A DNA stretch of 64,000 bases from Drechslerella dactyloides (GCA_020064725.1 JAGTWJ010000019.1:4154001-4218000), one strand, 5' to 3'; counted from the stretch's first letter, positions 37,551 to 48,657 are shown. Notes: generated by a model from the letters alone, not told the origin. A program made the numbers and translations.

Positions 37551-37624
37551 CACATCGCTCGCTCGCTCGCTTCTCCTCCCGTTAATACACCTCACCCTCG
37601 TCCTCCCAACAGAACCGCCGAACC

Positions 37625-39511
37625 ATGAGAGAAGTCAACTTTAGTATCCCCAATGTCAACAAAGCCTCCGTCGGAATCACCACCGCTCTCTACGACCGCC
37701 GTGCGCTAGACTGCACCTCGACGCTCCCTCTCATCAACTCGCTAAACCATCTCGCTTACCTCACCACCTCGTCGGCCCGGATCCGTGACATCCTCACCGT
37801 CGATGGCGGCGTCGAGAGGCTCGTCTGCATCCTCAAGGAGGGTCGCAGCAAGGACCTGATGAACATGTGGAAATGGAATCTCGCCTTCCAATGTGTTGTG
37901 AACATCGGCGTCCGCGGCTCGGAGGACGTCAGGAAGCGGGTCGTCGAGGCCGACATGGTCCCCGTCATCGCCACCATCCTCGACAACTACATCCAGGTCA
38001 TGGAGAGATATCGCATCCGGAACGAGACCAACGTCAAGCGGAGCCTGGGCGCCGGCCACGGTCACAGCCACAACACCGCGCCGTCGTTGAGGCCCCGCGA
38101 GGCTCGCGCTGCCTCCTCGTCCTACTTTGAGAGGACGACCGATCGCAGCACCGTCTCCGGCTCCACGGAGCGCGCGGCTCGGCGACAGCCTCCCCCGCCG
38201 TCCATCGAGATCCCCGTACCGTTCCCGAACGCTCTCCCTCACGACCACGCCACCCTGAATTCCGACTCCTCCGTGCCCCTGACCGCCCCGACCATCACCG
38301 CCGACCGGCCGCTTCGCCCGCACCACCACAGGAGCGTCTCGGAACTGCGATATCACGCCAACTTTCCCCAGATAACCTCGATCGCTCCGTCGGCCGCGAA
38401 CCAGAGTTTTGTTGGAACCGGCAATGCGTCGCAGGTTGCGGATATGTCGGAGACCTTTGGCTTCCGACCGGTCAGGGACGCTGATCGGCTCCCGTCGATG
38501 CTCTTTGGCGTCCAGGGAACCGCGTCCCAGCCCGAGTCTCCCACCACTCCGAATCCCCTCACATCTCTCTCCGTCGGCACAACCCGCCTGCCGAGATCGA
38601 ATAACAGGCCATCGATCAGACACTCCCGGTCGATGTCCGACGAGTCGGACGAAATCGAAGGAAACACAGATGAAGTCTCGTCCAATACATCCGGCGGCGT
38701 TGAGAGCGGGAACGAGCCGATTGTAGACATTCAATCCGGTGTCATCTCGATCCGCTCTGCTGACCCGCTTGTCGAGTCGGATGACGCCCCAATGTCGATG
38801 GAATCTCAATCCGGTGCCGACGGTCCGGAGGCGGAGACCTTCAACATCACCCACCGATCCCCCATCGATGGATCCATCATGGATCCCGCCAACAACGCCA
38901 ACGAGGCTCCTGGCTTCTCCCAGCTCATCAATCGGACCAACCCGAGTCCGATGACGATCCAACCCCCGACGCAGCTCTCCGGATTCGTTGTGAACAGCCC
39001 CTCGCAACAAATCGTCCTGCCGTCGATGCCCCGCGAGGATGACGTTCTAATGTCGCTCCAGCTCCTCGCCTACGTGTCCAAGTACACTTACCTAAGATCC
39101 TACTTCCAAAAGTCGCATCTCGTCCCCAACCTGTCCATCAACTCGGAAATCCACCTGCTCGACGAAGCCGACGGCAAGACACCCGCCCGGGCTCCCGAGC
39201 CGCCCATCGAAGAATACCTGGTCCCCGACGACTTCAACATCTTCCCGTTGGTCGAGAAATTCACCGTCCGCCATCACCCACAGGATATGCAGTACTGGGC
39301 CGGCGTTGTCATGCGGAATCTCTGTAGGAAGGACGATTCCAGAGGTGGCATCCGGCAGTGCGCATACTTCCAGTGCGGTAAGTGGGAAGAATTCACCCGC
39401 CAATTCGCCAAGTGTCGGCGCTGCCGGCGGACAAAGTACTGCAGCAAGGACTGCCAGAAAAACGCATGGGTGTACCACCGGCATTGGTGCGTGGTCGCAG
39501 CCCAGCAGTAA
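37625..39511 (+). CDS. samB: MYND-type zinc finger protein, SamB/MUB1 family
   Basis: A single exon of 628 aa starting at an ATG in good context (ACCATGAG). The N-terminus (REVNFSIPNVNKASVGITTALYDRRALDCTSTLPL in the genome, residues 2-36) and the following helical armadillo-like part are typical of SamB/Mub1. A disordered Ser/Pro/Asn-rich middle (about 150-470) precedes a conserved block with LMSLQLLAYVSKY. The MYND finger is at the C-terminus: C579, C584, C597, C600, C606, C610, H618 and C622, with spacing matching the MYND pattern from C597 on. In Aspergillus SamB affects hyphal polarity and development; yeast Mub1 is an adaptor for the ubiquitin ligase Ubr2. Which role applies here is inference. 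A long repeat-rich leader and an 11 kb upstream region suggest complex control. Confidence 0.93.
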   Translation: MREVNFSIPNVNKASVGITTALYDRRALDCTSTLPLINSLNHLAYLTTSSARIRDILTVDGGVERLVCILKEGRSKDLMNMWKWNLAFQCVVNIGVRGSEDVRKRVVEADMVPVIATILDNYIQVMERYRIRNETNVKRSLGAGHGHSHNTAPSLRPREARAASSSYFERTTDRSTVSGSTERAARRQPPPPSIEIPVPFPNALPHDHATLNSDSSVPLTAPTITADRPLRPHHHRSVSELRYHANFPQITSIAPSAANQSFVGTGNASQVADMSETFGFRPVRDADRLPSMLFGVQGTASQPESPTTPNPLTSLSVGTTRLPRSNNRPSIRHSRSMSDESDEIEGNTDEVSSNTSGGVESGNEPIVDIQSGVISIRSADPLVESDDAPMSMESQSGADGPEAETFNITHRSPIDGSIMDPANNANEAPGFSQLINRTNPSPMTIQPPTQLSGFVVNSPSQQIVLPSMPREDDVLMSLQLLAYVSKYTYLRSYFQKSHLVPNLSINSEIHLLDEADGKTPARAPEPPIEEYLVPDDFNIFPLVEKFTVRHHPQDMQYWAGVVMRNLCRKDDSRGGIRQCAYFQCGKWEEFTRQFAKCRRCRRTKYCSKDCQKNAWVYHRHWCVVAAQQ

Positions 39512-41278
39512 CAAAGCATTTCCCTTCCTGCCTTCTTTCTTACTCCTCCGGCTTGCACGGGGTGTACTATGACACGACGATTACGACATTTTTCCACATT
39601 TTCCTTTGCAAGCGCATTGTATTTTCCTTCGATAATACCTGGGTCATTCGGTGTTTTGCTATCACACTTCCTGGCGAAATCTATACACAGCATCTTATCG
39701 GTGAGCGGCCGCGATCTACGATGTCGACTACGACGGCGTCACAGTCTGTGGAGAGGCTCCTTTTCCAGCGACGCAACAGCCTCCTCGGACCTAGTCTAAT
39801 GGGACTCGTTACAACTCGAAAAAAATATTCTCTACTCTCCTTTTTTTTTCCTATTGATCCCTTTGCCTGCATGATGAAATATCTATTTTCTTGGCCATTC
39901 CTTTAGCGAGTTTATATTCTCACATCTATTCTTTGATGGTCGTCCTGGGCACAGCGAGTCTCCGCCACCGTTTCCGATGTCACCATCGAAACCCACCCTT
40001 CTTCATGGCATATATTCCAACCCTCTACTTTTCCCATTTTTCAATTTTTCCTTAGCCAAAAACCAAAATTCTTTCAAAAGGGCATCTTTGGAGTACCGGG
40101 CAGAAATCCTTTTTGCAAAAAAACCTCATTTGCACACCTGCAGCTGATCGATCGAGCCATTTGCCATTGCTATTTCCCTCAATTTTCATCCCTCATCAGC
40201 CTATCGACCTATCGACCCATCATATTCGCATCCTCATCTTTTTTTTCATCTGTGAATTGAATCTGCACGAGTAATATAGTATTATACCATGTTGCTTTTA
40301 TTTTCGCTTCTCCGATCTATTTTGCGTTATGCCTTTTTATTTCATTTCATTTGAAGCCCGCGCGCGGCCTGATTGATCGATCGATATCGTGTGAATGAAA
40401 ACCAAAACCCCCTGATCTCTGTAATATAAACTGGCATCATCATCATCATTGCGTCTCTTGCTGAATTTTTTTTTTAAAGTTTTACAACTTCCGGCCACAT
40501 TTTCTTAACTGTTTATTTTTTATTGTTTTATATGAGCTGTTCGTGTACTTTTTTCATGATTCCCCCACCGAGACGGCGGACAATTTGGTAGCAAAAGGTT
40601 ATTCGGTACGATATATCGCTTTGCTCTTAGGTCGTAGATGTTATAGATATCAGACTCGTAGTCTATTCTGCCTAACTGCGTAACTGCGCATTCATATCTC
40701 CATCTTTGGATCAAATCGGTTGTGAGGACGCATTGGACTGGCATCCTGCGGTCATGTTGGCACTTGTAAGGTCGTTGGACGGGCCTGTCAGCTCCCGTTG
40801 GCGGGCTCGGGCGGCTGCTGGCGTGGATCCAATTATGGGGGTCCAGGATCGATCGTGCATGATGTGAGATAATATTCCGAGGACAGAAGTACTACCGGGA
40901 TGTCAAAAATAGACCGGTGGTATACCGAGTACGTGTACATATGTTGTCATTGGATTCTCTCGTGTATCCATGCTTAGACCTGATGCTGCCTGCTAGATCA
41001 TCTGAGAGCTCTTTGAACGATATTCTACAAATGGTGCGGGTGGTGGCCAATGCAATGTTGAATCCTGATATTGCGTCGCCAACGCGATGACTAAGGCCAA
41101 GTCGACTTGCAGCTCGCTTCGCGTCTAAAGCCGCCAACCTGCGTCCCTACCCATCCTCTTCTCTTCATTCCTTCATCAACTGTCCAGAACCCGCTCATCC
41201 GCCATCGCCACCTCCCACCTCCCCTCCCGACGGAAAGCCTCGCGACCAGCCTGCCCAACGCCGCCTTCCGTCGCCAAA
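39512..41278. other. Intergenic: samB 3' flank and TFIIE-beta promoter
   Basis: T-rich sequence with many poly(T) runs follows samB to about 40600 and is probably a long 3' UTR. The rest is the promoter of the next gene on the same strand. No gene seen. Confidence 0.5.
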
Positions 41279-42204
41279 ATGTCTCTCAACGCGCAGCTCA
41301 AGAGCTTCAAAGCCGGCGTCACCGGCCAAGGCAACTTTGCCCAAGCCCGGCGACACGTCCCATCGCCTGCTCCGACCTCGCAGTCTTCAGCAGCCTCGAC
41401 CCCCGGCGCGTCGTCCGCTGCCGCCTCTTCTGCGACCTCTTCTGCTGCGGCCGCTGCTGCTGCAGCAGCAGCCGCGAAGCGCAAGAAGGCTGCGAAGAAC
41501 AATGTCGTCTACTCGCAGCCAGCGGACACGGGCATGGGACAATACATCATGACGCAGGTGCTCCACCTCGTCGAGCACCTCAAGGCCGTCGAAGTGCCCC
41601 TCACGCGCCTGCAGCTCGAGGAGTTTATACAAAAGCCGCTGGACAACACCATGATCCAGGTGCTCCGGTCGCACGACAAGCTTGTCTTCGACGCCGCGGC
41701 GGACACGTACGCGTTCAAGCCGCTGCACAACATTCGCAGCGCGCAGCAGCTGTTGACGCATTTGCAAGCCGGCACGACGGCGCAGGGGCTCAGCGTCAAG
41801 GAGCTGAAGGACGGCTGGGCGGGCGCGCTGCAGACCATCGACGAGCTGGAGGCGAATAAGGACATTTTGGTAACGCGGACGAAGAAGGACGGGCAGGCGC
41901 GGATGGTGTGGATCAACGACAAGAGTCTGAACGTGGAGATTGACGACGGTGAGTCGCGTATAGCTCTTATTTCCAGCTGTGACTAACGGAGGTAGAATTC
42001 AAAAACATCTGGGAGAAGATTGTCATCCCGCCGGCCCCCGAGCTGCCGGGCGAGCTCGAGCGCGCGGGCCTGAAGCCCACGAGCGTCGATCCGGCAACGA
42101 TCAAGAACGCGATGCAGAAGGACACGAGCAAGAAGACCAAGAAGCCGCGCCGGGGCCGCATCACGAATACCCATCTGGCGGGCATGCTTCGCGACTATAA
42201 TTAG
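41279..42204 (+). CDS. TFA2: Transcription initiation factor IIE subunit beta
   Basis: Exons 41279-41948 and 41996-42204 (a very short 47-nt intron with a CTAAC branch site) give 292 aa. TFIIE beta works with TFIIE alpha in the RNA polymerase II pre-initiation complex, helping promoter opening and TFIIH recruitment. The N-terminus is low-complexity Ser/Ala with 11 consecutive alanines before a KRKKAAKN basic patch. The core winged-helix region begins around MGQYIMTQVLHLVEHLKAVEVPLTRLQLEEFIQ and includes LVFDAAADTYAFKPLHNIRS, both typical of TFIIE beta. The C-terminal part has FKNIWEKIVIP and a basic end with KKTKKPRRGRITNTHL, the usual close of the family. The alanine run is encoded across a 20-bp perfect palindrome. 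Confidence 0.93.
41453..41472. repeat. 20-bp perfect palindrome in the poly-Ala codons of TFA2
   Basis: GCTGCTGCTGCAGCAGCAGC reads the same on both strands. It arises where GCT codons switch to GCA codons within the alanine run, so the protein stays uniform while the DNA becomes self-complementary. Confidence 0.9.
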
Positions 42205-42783
42205 GTGGCGAAGCCATGCCTCGTATGATGCGACAGCGGTGTCGCCGTCTTTTAACACGATGGGAGGGATAGGTGGTATATATTATAAGCAGTAGGTAGG
42301 TTGGACTTTTAACTCGGCTGATCTTAGCTGGTGATGGGTGTAACGATATATAATATGGTAACGGTGATGCCCGTAGCTGAATTTTTTTTTCTCATGGTTG
42401 CAATTTCGCACAGCGAGGTGTTCTGGTTTTTGGGTTCGGGTTTTACCTATTTACATGCATACTTTTGCTATTATTACTACTATAGACTTAGTGTACGGAT
42501 ATCGATATATATATTATAGACTTCAGATAATTTGTCCAAGTTTGTGGTTTTTTTGGGCCTGGGTCGGTGAGGTGGTCAAGGCGATGAAAATTGGGAATAG
42601 CGTTAGGTAATTCAATGCTGGTCTATCGGTTTACAACTGACTATCCTACAATATGCGTAACCTGAACATACGTGCGGTATCTCGCAAAAGCGTCGTGTGT
42701 CTTGCTTCCACCCAAATTCCTAGCGATATCGCCAACCGCATCCTGGATAACAAGGTAACGTTCAAAGAAAATCGTAATACGGG
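42205..42783. other. Convergent intergenic region (TFA2 / SWD2)
   Basis: AT-rich 3' flanks of two convergent genes; no gene or RNA seen. Confidence 0.5.
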
Positions 42784-44080
42784 TTAATCCCGCGGTGGTG
42801 ACGGGAGCGACACGTGCTGGTCGGGAAGCCAGAATGACTGCGTAGATACTCCACCGTTAGCAAGCTGTGCACTTTTCATCAGTATATATAGGAAAGAGAT
42901 AGGTAAACTCACCACCTCACGGTGCGCGGTGGCGAAAATGTGGTTTCGCGGATTGAACGCCACGACGGAAGCCGCCCCCTTAGGACTGTCCAGCTCCAGG
43001 AAGGGCTGTAGGTTCTTCTCCTTGTCCACGCGCTTCATGCTCATATCCCACATTGCGACCCCCTTATCTCCTTGTCCTGCACCCGGATAACAGTCAGCAA
43101 CAGTTCTCACAATTTTTGTAGTTTACGAGAGAGTGTGCACGCGTACCTCCGACGACAAAGGCCGCGTCGGGCGTGAAGCACAGGTCGCCGCTCGCCTTGA
43201 GCATATCCCACTTGCCGTCGCGGCCGACAGGCGTAGGCGCCTTGCGCTGCACCCGACACTTCAACTCGCCCTTGAAGCTGTCGATGATGTAATGCACTTT
43301 CGCATTCGTGCCGACCATGAGCAGGCGCCCGTCGTTGCTAAACTCGATCTTCGTCCACTCGGGCATCATGGGCGGATAGCTGAACTGTTTCAAAAAGTCG
43401 TCGTCGAGCAGCGGGAACATGGCGAAGGGCTCCTTGTCGAACATGCGCACGTCGTACAGAAACACGTGCGAGTGGTGGTGCGAGGCGACGGCGAAGGAGA
43501 CGCCCGTTGGATCGTGCGCTATCTGCGCGGGGCTGTCGATGTTGAGGAGCCCCGCGCAGTTGGCGGAGCGGAGGTCCCAGAAGCGGATGGTGTTGTCGAG
43601 GGAGGAGGAGAGGAAGAGGTCGTTGAGCGGGGAGACCTCGAGGCAGTTTACGGCCTGTTTGTGGCCTTTGAAGTAGCGGATGAACGAGTTGTCGTGGAGG
43701 GAGAGGTAGCGGATCGTGTCTTTACAGCATCATCGTGTCAGCACAGGAACGCGTATACGTTCGAGATGGATTGAACTCAACTGACCATCCTGCTTGGTGC
43801 TCGCGTAGACGCAGTTGGTGTGCACGTGCGTGAAGCGGGCGAGGTGGACGCCGTACTTTTTGCTGAACAGCTCCTTGGAGTGCTTGCCCAGCTTGCAGTC
43901 GTACAGCTGGATGGACTCGTCGTCGCAGGCGGCCAGCAGCCATTCGCCCGTGTCGTCGAAGTCCAGCGACGTGATCACGGAGCCCTGCGAGGCGTTCTTG
44001 AGCGACTTGGCCGGACGGTACGACTGGATCACGTCGGCGAGGCGTTTGGCGGACGGCTGGCTGGTGGAGTACATTGCCAT
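42784..44080 (-). CDS. SWD2: WD40 protein Swd2 (COMPASS and cleavage/polyadenylation subunit)
   Basis: Four exons on the minus strand (44080-43786, 43719-43147, 43076-42913, 42837-42784) with introns of 66-75 nt give 361 aa. Swd2 is a beta-propeller shared by the Set1/COMPASS H3K4 methyltransferase and, in yeast, the cleavage and polyadenylation factor. WD repeats are evident: ITSLDFDDTGEWLLAACDDESIQLYD, then FKGHKQAVNCLEVSP with SSSLDNTIRFWDL, then ASHHHSHVFLYDVR, and the later VGTNAKVHYIIDSF and DKGVAMWDM. The last exon codes only 17 residues but carries the WLPD signature that closes Swd2 proteins. Every junction keeps phase, and the last two introns were placed by restoring GGQGDKGVAMW and SFWLPD. 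Confidence 0.9.
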
Positions 44081-44889
44081 CGCATCGTCGAGGGGGAAGA
44101 CCTGTCCACGCGGGGAGCAGAGGAGGCGGGAGGGAGGGAGGAAGGTCGCGGGAATCGGCGATGGAATGCGAGACGGCGGCGGCGGTGGTGGTAAGTGGTG
44201 ATGGTGGTTGTGGCAGAGATTCCTGTTTCGAGATGCGGTTGACTGTTTGCTTCACCCCGGAGCACCCCGAGACGGCGCCCCGAGATATAGTCAACTCCGG
44301 GAACGCGCTCGGATATCAGCGCCGGCGACAGGATGCCTCCGTGCCGGGCCGTCAGATTAACTCGCAATGGCCGTATGCGTATACGTGCGCCAGCGCCGAA
44401 CCGGAGGCCGTATGAGGTAAATTGACAGGCCGTCGCAAAGACACCATTCCCATCAGGTACCGCTGCTCGCGATGTTCGGGCTGTCCGCATCTCGACAATC
44501 GACCTCCTGATCGTACGTTCCAAGCAGGCATAAGCTTATGCCCCCATGTTCCGCCGGCGGGCCAGCATGAGCTAGCTATTCCCAGCCTGAGAAATGAGCC
44601 CGACGAGTACGAGACCTTATTCATCCATCCATTCATTACCCGCGCAATCGCCGTGACGTTCGAGGCGTAAACCATAAAAACGGGTCCTCGGCGCCGGTCT
44701 TACTCGATTCGATTTCTACATTGTCCGGCGTCCCCTTCGAATCGAATACTCGTCGATAGGATATAATACCATCTCTGCTACATTCGTTACGCTTCACCTC
44801 GCCAGTTCCAAATTCCGCTAAACCCGTAGACGCCCCGCCTTCCTTCGATCAGCAGATACGTATCATCGATACACACCCGCTCCCGCTCC
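44081..44889. other. Divergent promoter region (SWD2 / mitochondrial carrier)
   Basis: The 809 bp between divergent start codons; no gene recognised. A TATA-like ATATAATACC lies near 44761, about 130 bp before the carrier start. Confidence 0.5.
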
Positions 44890-46407
44890 ATGCCGCAGAC
44901 GACAATCGGCGGCTTCGTCGCCGGTGGCCTGGCGGCATGCGGCGCCGTCACCGTCACAAACCCGTTCGAAGTCGTCAAGACAAGGTACGCCGCGCCCGCC
45001 CCGTCTGGCATCGATTCCAACAGCTAGCTCCGGACCGGAGAGAGAAACATACGACCGGAAACCCTCACGTGTACACTCTGTTGAGCTCCATCGAGTCGCA
45101 TTTGATAGATCTGGCAGAGCAGCGGGGTGTGCAGGTGCAGCGGTGAAGGCGTACTCTCTCCGGCTATCGGACGAGGTTGGACGTTGGAATCCGGCCGTTC
45201 CTCCATCACATATACACATGTGCTTAGTATATATGTGTAGATATATACCTCTATATATGCACCGCCAGCTCGCTGACAGGTCGGTGCGAGTGGGCGTGGT
45301 GCTTCCTGCTATGAAGGCTACAATTACAGGGCGAACTCGCGTCTAGAAGTCAGGTCAAGAGAGTCTACACGGGCATCTTCCAGGCGCTGCGCCTGATATA
45401 CCGGACCGAGGGCCTGCGCGGCACGCAGAAGGGTCTTGGGTGTGCCGTATGTACACTATACCTGTTTACGAATCGTCTCAATTGCGATACTGTTCATGCT
45501 GACGGCGATATATCCAATATCATCGTGTGTACACCCTAGTATATCTACCAGATTCTGCTAAACGGTATGCATGCATCCAACCAAGCTTCACGATAGAAGG
45601 ACACACGGACGGATCACCGCTGACAACCGCATACATACATACAGGCTCCCGTCTCGGCCTCTACGAGCCCATCCGCTCCTCGACCGCCCTCCTCGTCGCC
45701 GGCGACAGCAGCAAGCAGCTCCCCTACGTCAACGTTTTCGCCGGCGCCCTATCCGGCGTAATCGGCGCCATCGCCGGCTCGCCCTTCTTCCTCTTCAAGA
45801 CCCGTCTGCAATCCTACTCCCCCGCCTTCCCCGTCGGCACGCAGCACCCGTACAAGAACTTTGTCGAGGCCGCGCGCACAATCTACGGCGGCGAAGGCGT
45901 GCGTGGACTTTACCGCGGCGTCACCGCCGCCGTCGTCCGCACGGGCGCGGGCAGCAGCGTGCAGCTGCCGACGTACTTTCTCGCCAAGCGCCAGATTGAA
46001 AAGTACGGGTTGCTGGAGGAAGGCCCGTTGAAGCATATTGCCGCGAGCACGTGTAGTGGGTTTACCGTGTGTCTTGTCATGCATCCGCCGGACACCATCA
46101 TGTCGCGGATGTACAACCAGAACGGGAATCTGTACAAGAGTCTCGGAGACTGCTTTGTCAAGACGATCAAGACGGAGGGCTTGCTTGCGGTGTACAAGGT
46201 GGGTTTCTGCTGAGTTTACAACCTAATCATGCATCCCAAGATATAGATAAATCTTTTTGTGGGTGGCGGATTTTGCTAATGCGTTATCTTATAATTTAGG
46301 GTGTTACGGCGCATCTAGCGAGGATATTGCCGCATACGGTACTCACGCTGTCATTAGCGGAGCAGACGAACAAGCTTGTCGAGGCGGTGGAGAGGAGGAT
46401 ATTATAG
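44890..46407 (+). CDS. OAC1: Mitochondrial carrier, OAC1-like (oxaloacetate/sulfate type)
   Basis: Exons 44890-44984, 45317-45446, 45540-45564, 45645-46198 and 46300-46407 give 303 aa, the standard carrier length. The first intron is long (332 nt) and ends at AAG|G; this acceptor restores TRLQLQGELASR, while the nearer CAG would lose four conserved residues. The third exon is only 25 nt (YIYQILLNG). Three carrier repeats are visible, with signatures PFEVVKTR, SPFFLFKTR and HPPDTIMSRMYNQ, and the start GGFVAGGLAACGAVTVTNP is typical of Oac1 and its animal relatives SLC25A34/35. It should sit in the inner mitochondrial membrane. Oac1 in yeast moves oxaloacetate, sulfate and malonate-type anions; substrate here is inferred from similarity. 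Confidence 0.9.
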
Positions 46408-46647
46408 TGGTTTGGTTGTATAGATGTTTCTGTGACCTGAGTTTCGGTGTGTCCCTTGTGTATAGATATAGATAGATCTACCGTAGATTACAATCTAGAT
46501 CTGTAGATTAAAGAAAAAATCGAGTGTATCTGAACTATACCAGTAGGCAATATATCGAAATGGAGAGCAAAGATACGATTATGGTGCAGGCCAGGTTTAC
46601 TAATCGAATTGAAGACACAGCTATAGCTATATATAGCCACTACTATA

Positions 46648-48168
46648 TCACTTCTTCCACCCGTAAGTCGCTGCTAGTCGCCCTTTTAGGTGCTCCGCCG
46701 CCGTAATCGCTTTGCCCTCCGCCTCCGCATCCATCGCCCCTCGCTTCTTCCCGCGCTCCCGCAGCAGCGCACTAGGCACCGGGACGAGCACTGCTGTGTC
46801 TACCGGATGGCAAAAGAACGCCATCGAGTACCGGTCCTCCCCACCAATCTTGGCGGAGGGCGGGACGACAACTCGGTGCACCGTGCTCTTTAGATACCCA
46901 CCCGTCCAGTATGCTGTTGGTACGTGAGTGGACATGTCTATGTGTTAGCCTCTACTCGCATTTTTGAACATCCTTATGGCGTAAAAAACCGCAGAGATGG
47001 TGAAAGGAAAGGGGTAATTCGTACACAGCAGGTCGCCAATGTTGACGAGGATGGGCGGCGGGCGCGCGGCGTCCACGCCGTCGGGGTGAACGGGCACCGG
47101 CTGCCAGCCCTTGGATAGGATCTCGAGGCCCTCCTGCGCGGGCCGCTGGAAGAGCAGTGTAATGCTGCCGTAGTCGGAGTGTGCACCTGCGCGGATGTCT
47201 TTCTCCGGGACGTAGCCTGCTTCTGCTGGGATTATGGGGTACTACGCGTCCATATTCTTTCTGATCAGCTACTTGTGATCAATGCATTTTACGAGTTTCC
47301 GTGGGAGAGATAGCGGGGGACGAACGTGCAGCAATCGCAGAATGCTGCCGGATGGGCCGGATCGGTTATGACGCGCGGAAAACCAGTCCTTCCCACCAGC
47401 ATCTTCATCAATCTTCAGTCCCATTGCGAAGAGCTGGAGAAGGCGCACGCAAAGGCCATGACAAGAGTCGAAGAAGCCGCTGAGGTAGGATTCGTCGGCG
47501 GCGAGGGCATCGGGCATCGGCTGCTGGGCCTTGCCGTCTGCGAATTCACCAAAATTGAGCGCTCTGGTGACATCTTATGCATCAGCTGGGCCCATTTATA
47601 GGTGTTCTGCATGGTGATAATTTAATATATCCGTTCAGCGTACTCTTTGAAGTCTCCCCGCTGTATTCGGACCGAATGGAGCGAAATTAGCTATGGAACT
47701 GCCATTTATAATAATACTACGAATTGATATAGACCTTACACTCTGGTGCTCTGGGTCTAGCGTCTCCGAGAGCATTGAGCTCCATCCCTTGTTCTGGGGG
47801 CAGCATTGATTCAGCATATTCACAGGTCACGTAGTCGCGAGATCTGGTTGCCAAATACATTTTCTGATATCGCACATTTGGCCTTCTCGGACCGCGGCGA
47901 AGCGAAGAACTTCTTGGACTAGATGTACAAGAGGGAATTGATTAACTTTGAATCCGGACAAGTTTTATATTACGTATGCTAGTGAACTGACCAGTTCGAA
48001 CATGCGCTGGACATCATTGTAGTCGATGTTTGTGGTCTCCAGCTCGATGAACACGAAGCCGAAGGTTGCTGCCGCGTCGACCAGCTTGTCAGCTGTGCTG
48101 GCGTCTATTTTCGACACGTTGATAACGGGGATCTGGGCCGTTTGCGGTGGTGCTGCCTCGGTGGCCAT
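46648..48168 (-). CDS. 2-oxoglutarate/Fe(II)-dependent dioxygenase, isopenicillin N synthase-like
   Basis: Seven exons on the minus strand (48168-47992, 47918-47859, 47793-47740, 47660-47644, 47563-47326, 47241-47025, 46913-46648) give 342 aa. Exon 4 is a 17-nt microexon. The fold is the DIOX_N plus 2OG-FeII_Oxy arrangement: N-terminal IPVINVSKID and the helix ending in FELSKKFFASP, then GWSSM and LDPEHQSRGDFKEALNFGEF. The catalytic iron ligands H203 and D205 (AHSDYGSITLLF) and H267 (STVHRV) are all present, with R282 and S284 (RYS) to bind 2-oxoglutarate. It should be an active soluble oxygenase. The substrate cannot be read from the sequence; relatives include many fungal oxidoreductases of unknown role. 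It is not in a metabolite cluster. No targeting signal seen. Confidence 0.88.
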
Positions 48169-48657
48169 TGCGCATGAATGCGATGATTCTTTGCTGGCGG
48201 AAAGGTTTTTCTATAAATCACAGGCCTGCAAGCTGATTCGGGCAGGATGTGATCTCGATCTGATATCCGATCCAATCTTGTCCAAGAGCTTGTGGTAGGG
48301 TTGTGAATTTTGCGTTGCGGGGTTTGAGAACGGTGATGCGCCAGACCAAACTTGAGTTCACTTGAGCACCTAACTGATTGCCTTCGCGAGCCGGCTGCCC
48401 CAGACGACCACCTCGCCAGACTTCATTCACCACCATCGCCATTGACCGGGACGCGGCTGCGCACGTACATTCTCCGTCTGCCGGCTTCTCTCTTTTCCAG
48501 CTTACGCTATCGTTCTTCGCTGGGCTTTGAGCAAACTGGCCCCATCCTGGTCCTGTTAGCCCGTCGCCTCTCCTGGGATAGCAGGTCGTTCCCTCCGAGC
48601 TTGAGCTCGCATTCACCTCCTTATCGCCTCCCGTCGGAGCTGCAGACACCGTACACG
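48169..48657. other. Divergent promoter region (dioxygenase / MKT1)
   Basis: The 489 bp between divergent start codons; no gene seen. It serves as promoter for both genes. Confidence 0.5.

Larger units (their letters stand above)
26454..37624. other. 11.2 kb divergent intergenic region (DNF3 / samB), no gene recognised
   Basis: The interval lies between two divergent start codons. I read all frames and recognise no domain, splice-connected exon series or RNA gene. It contains many microsatellites (TGCC, ACAT, ATGC, AGC and GTTC types), a 16-base poly(A) at 28611-28626, and short open frames such as 27792-28268 (+, 158 codons) and 30643-30789 (-, 48 codons) that have no family signature. The last 1.2 kb before samB is pyrimidine-rich and probably its promoter and leader. 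Long non-coding transcripts or decayed elements are possible, but cannot be shown. Confidence 0.55.

Noticed and set aside
26454..37624. Transposable element or biosynthetic cluster in the large intergenic region
   Set aside because: No transposase, reverse transcriptase, synthase or transporter motif and no long terminal repeats were seen by eye.
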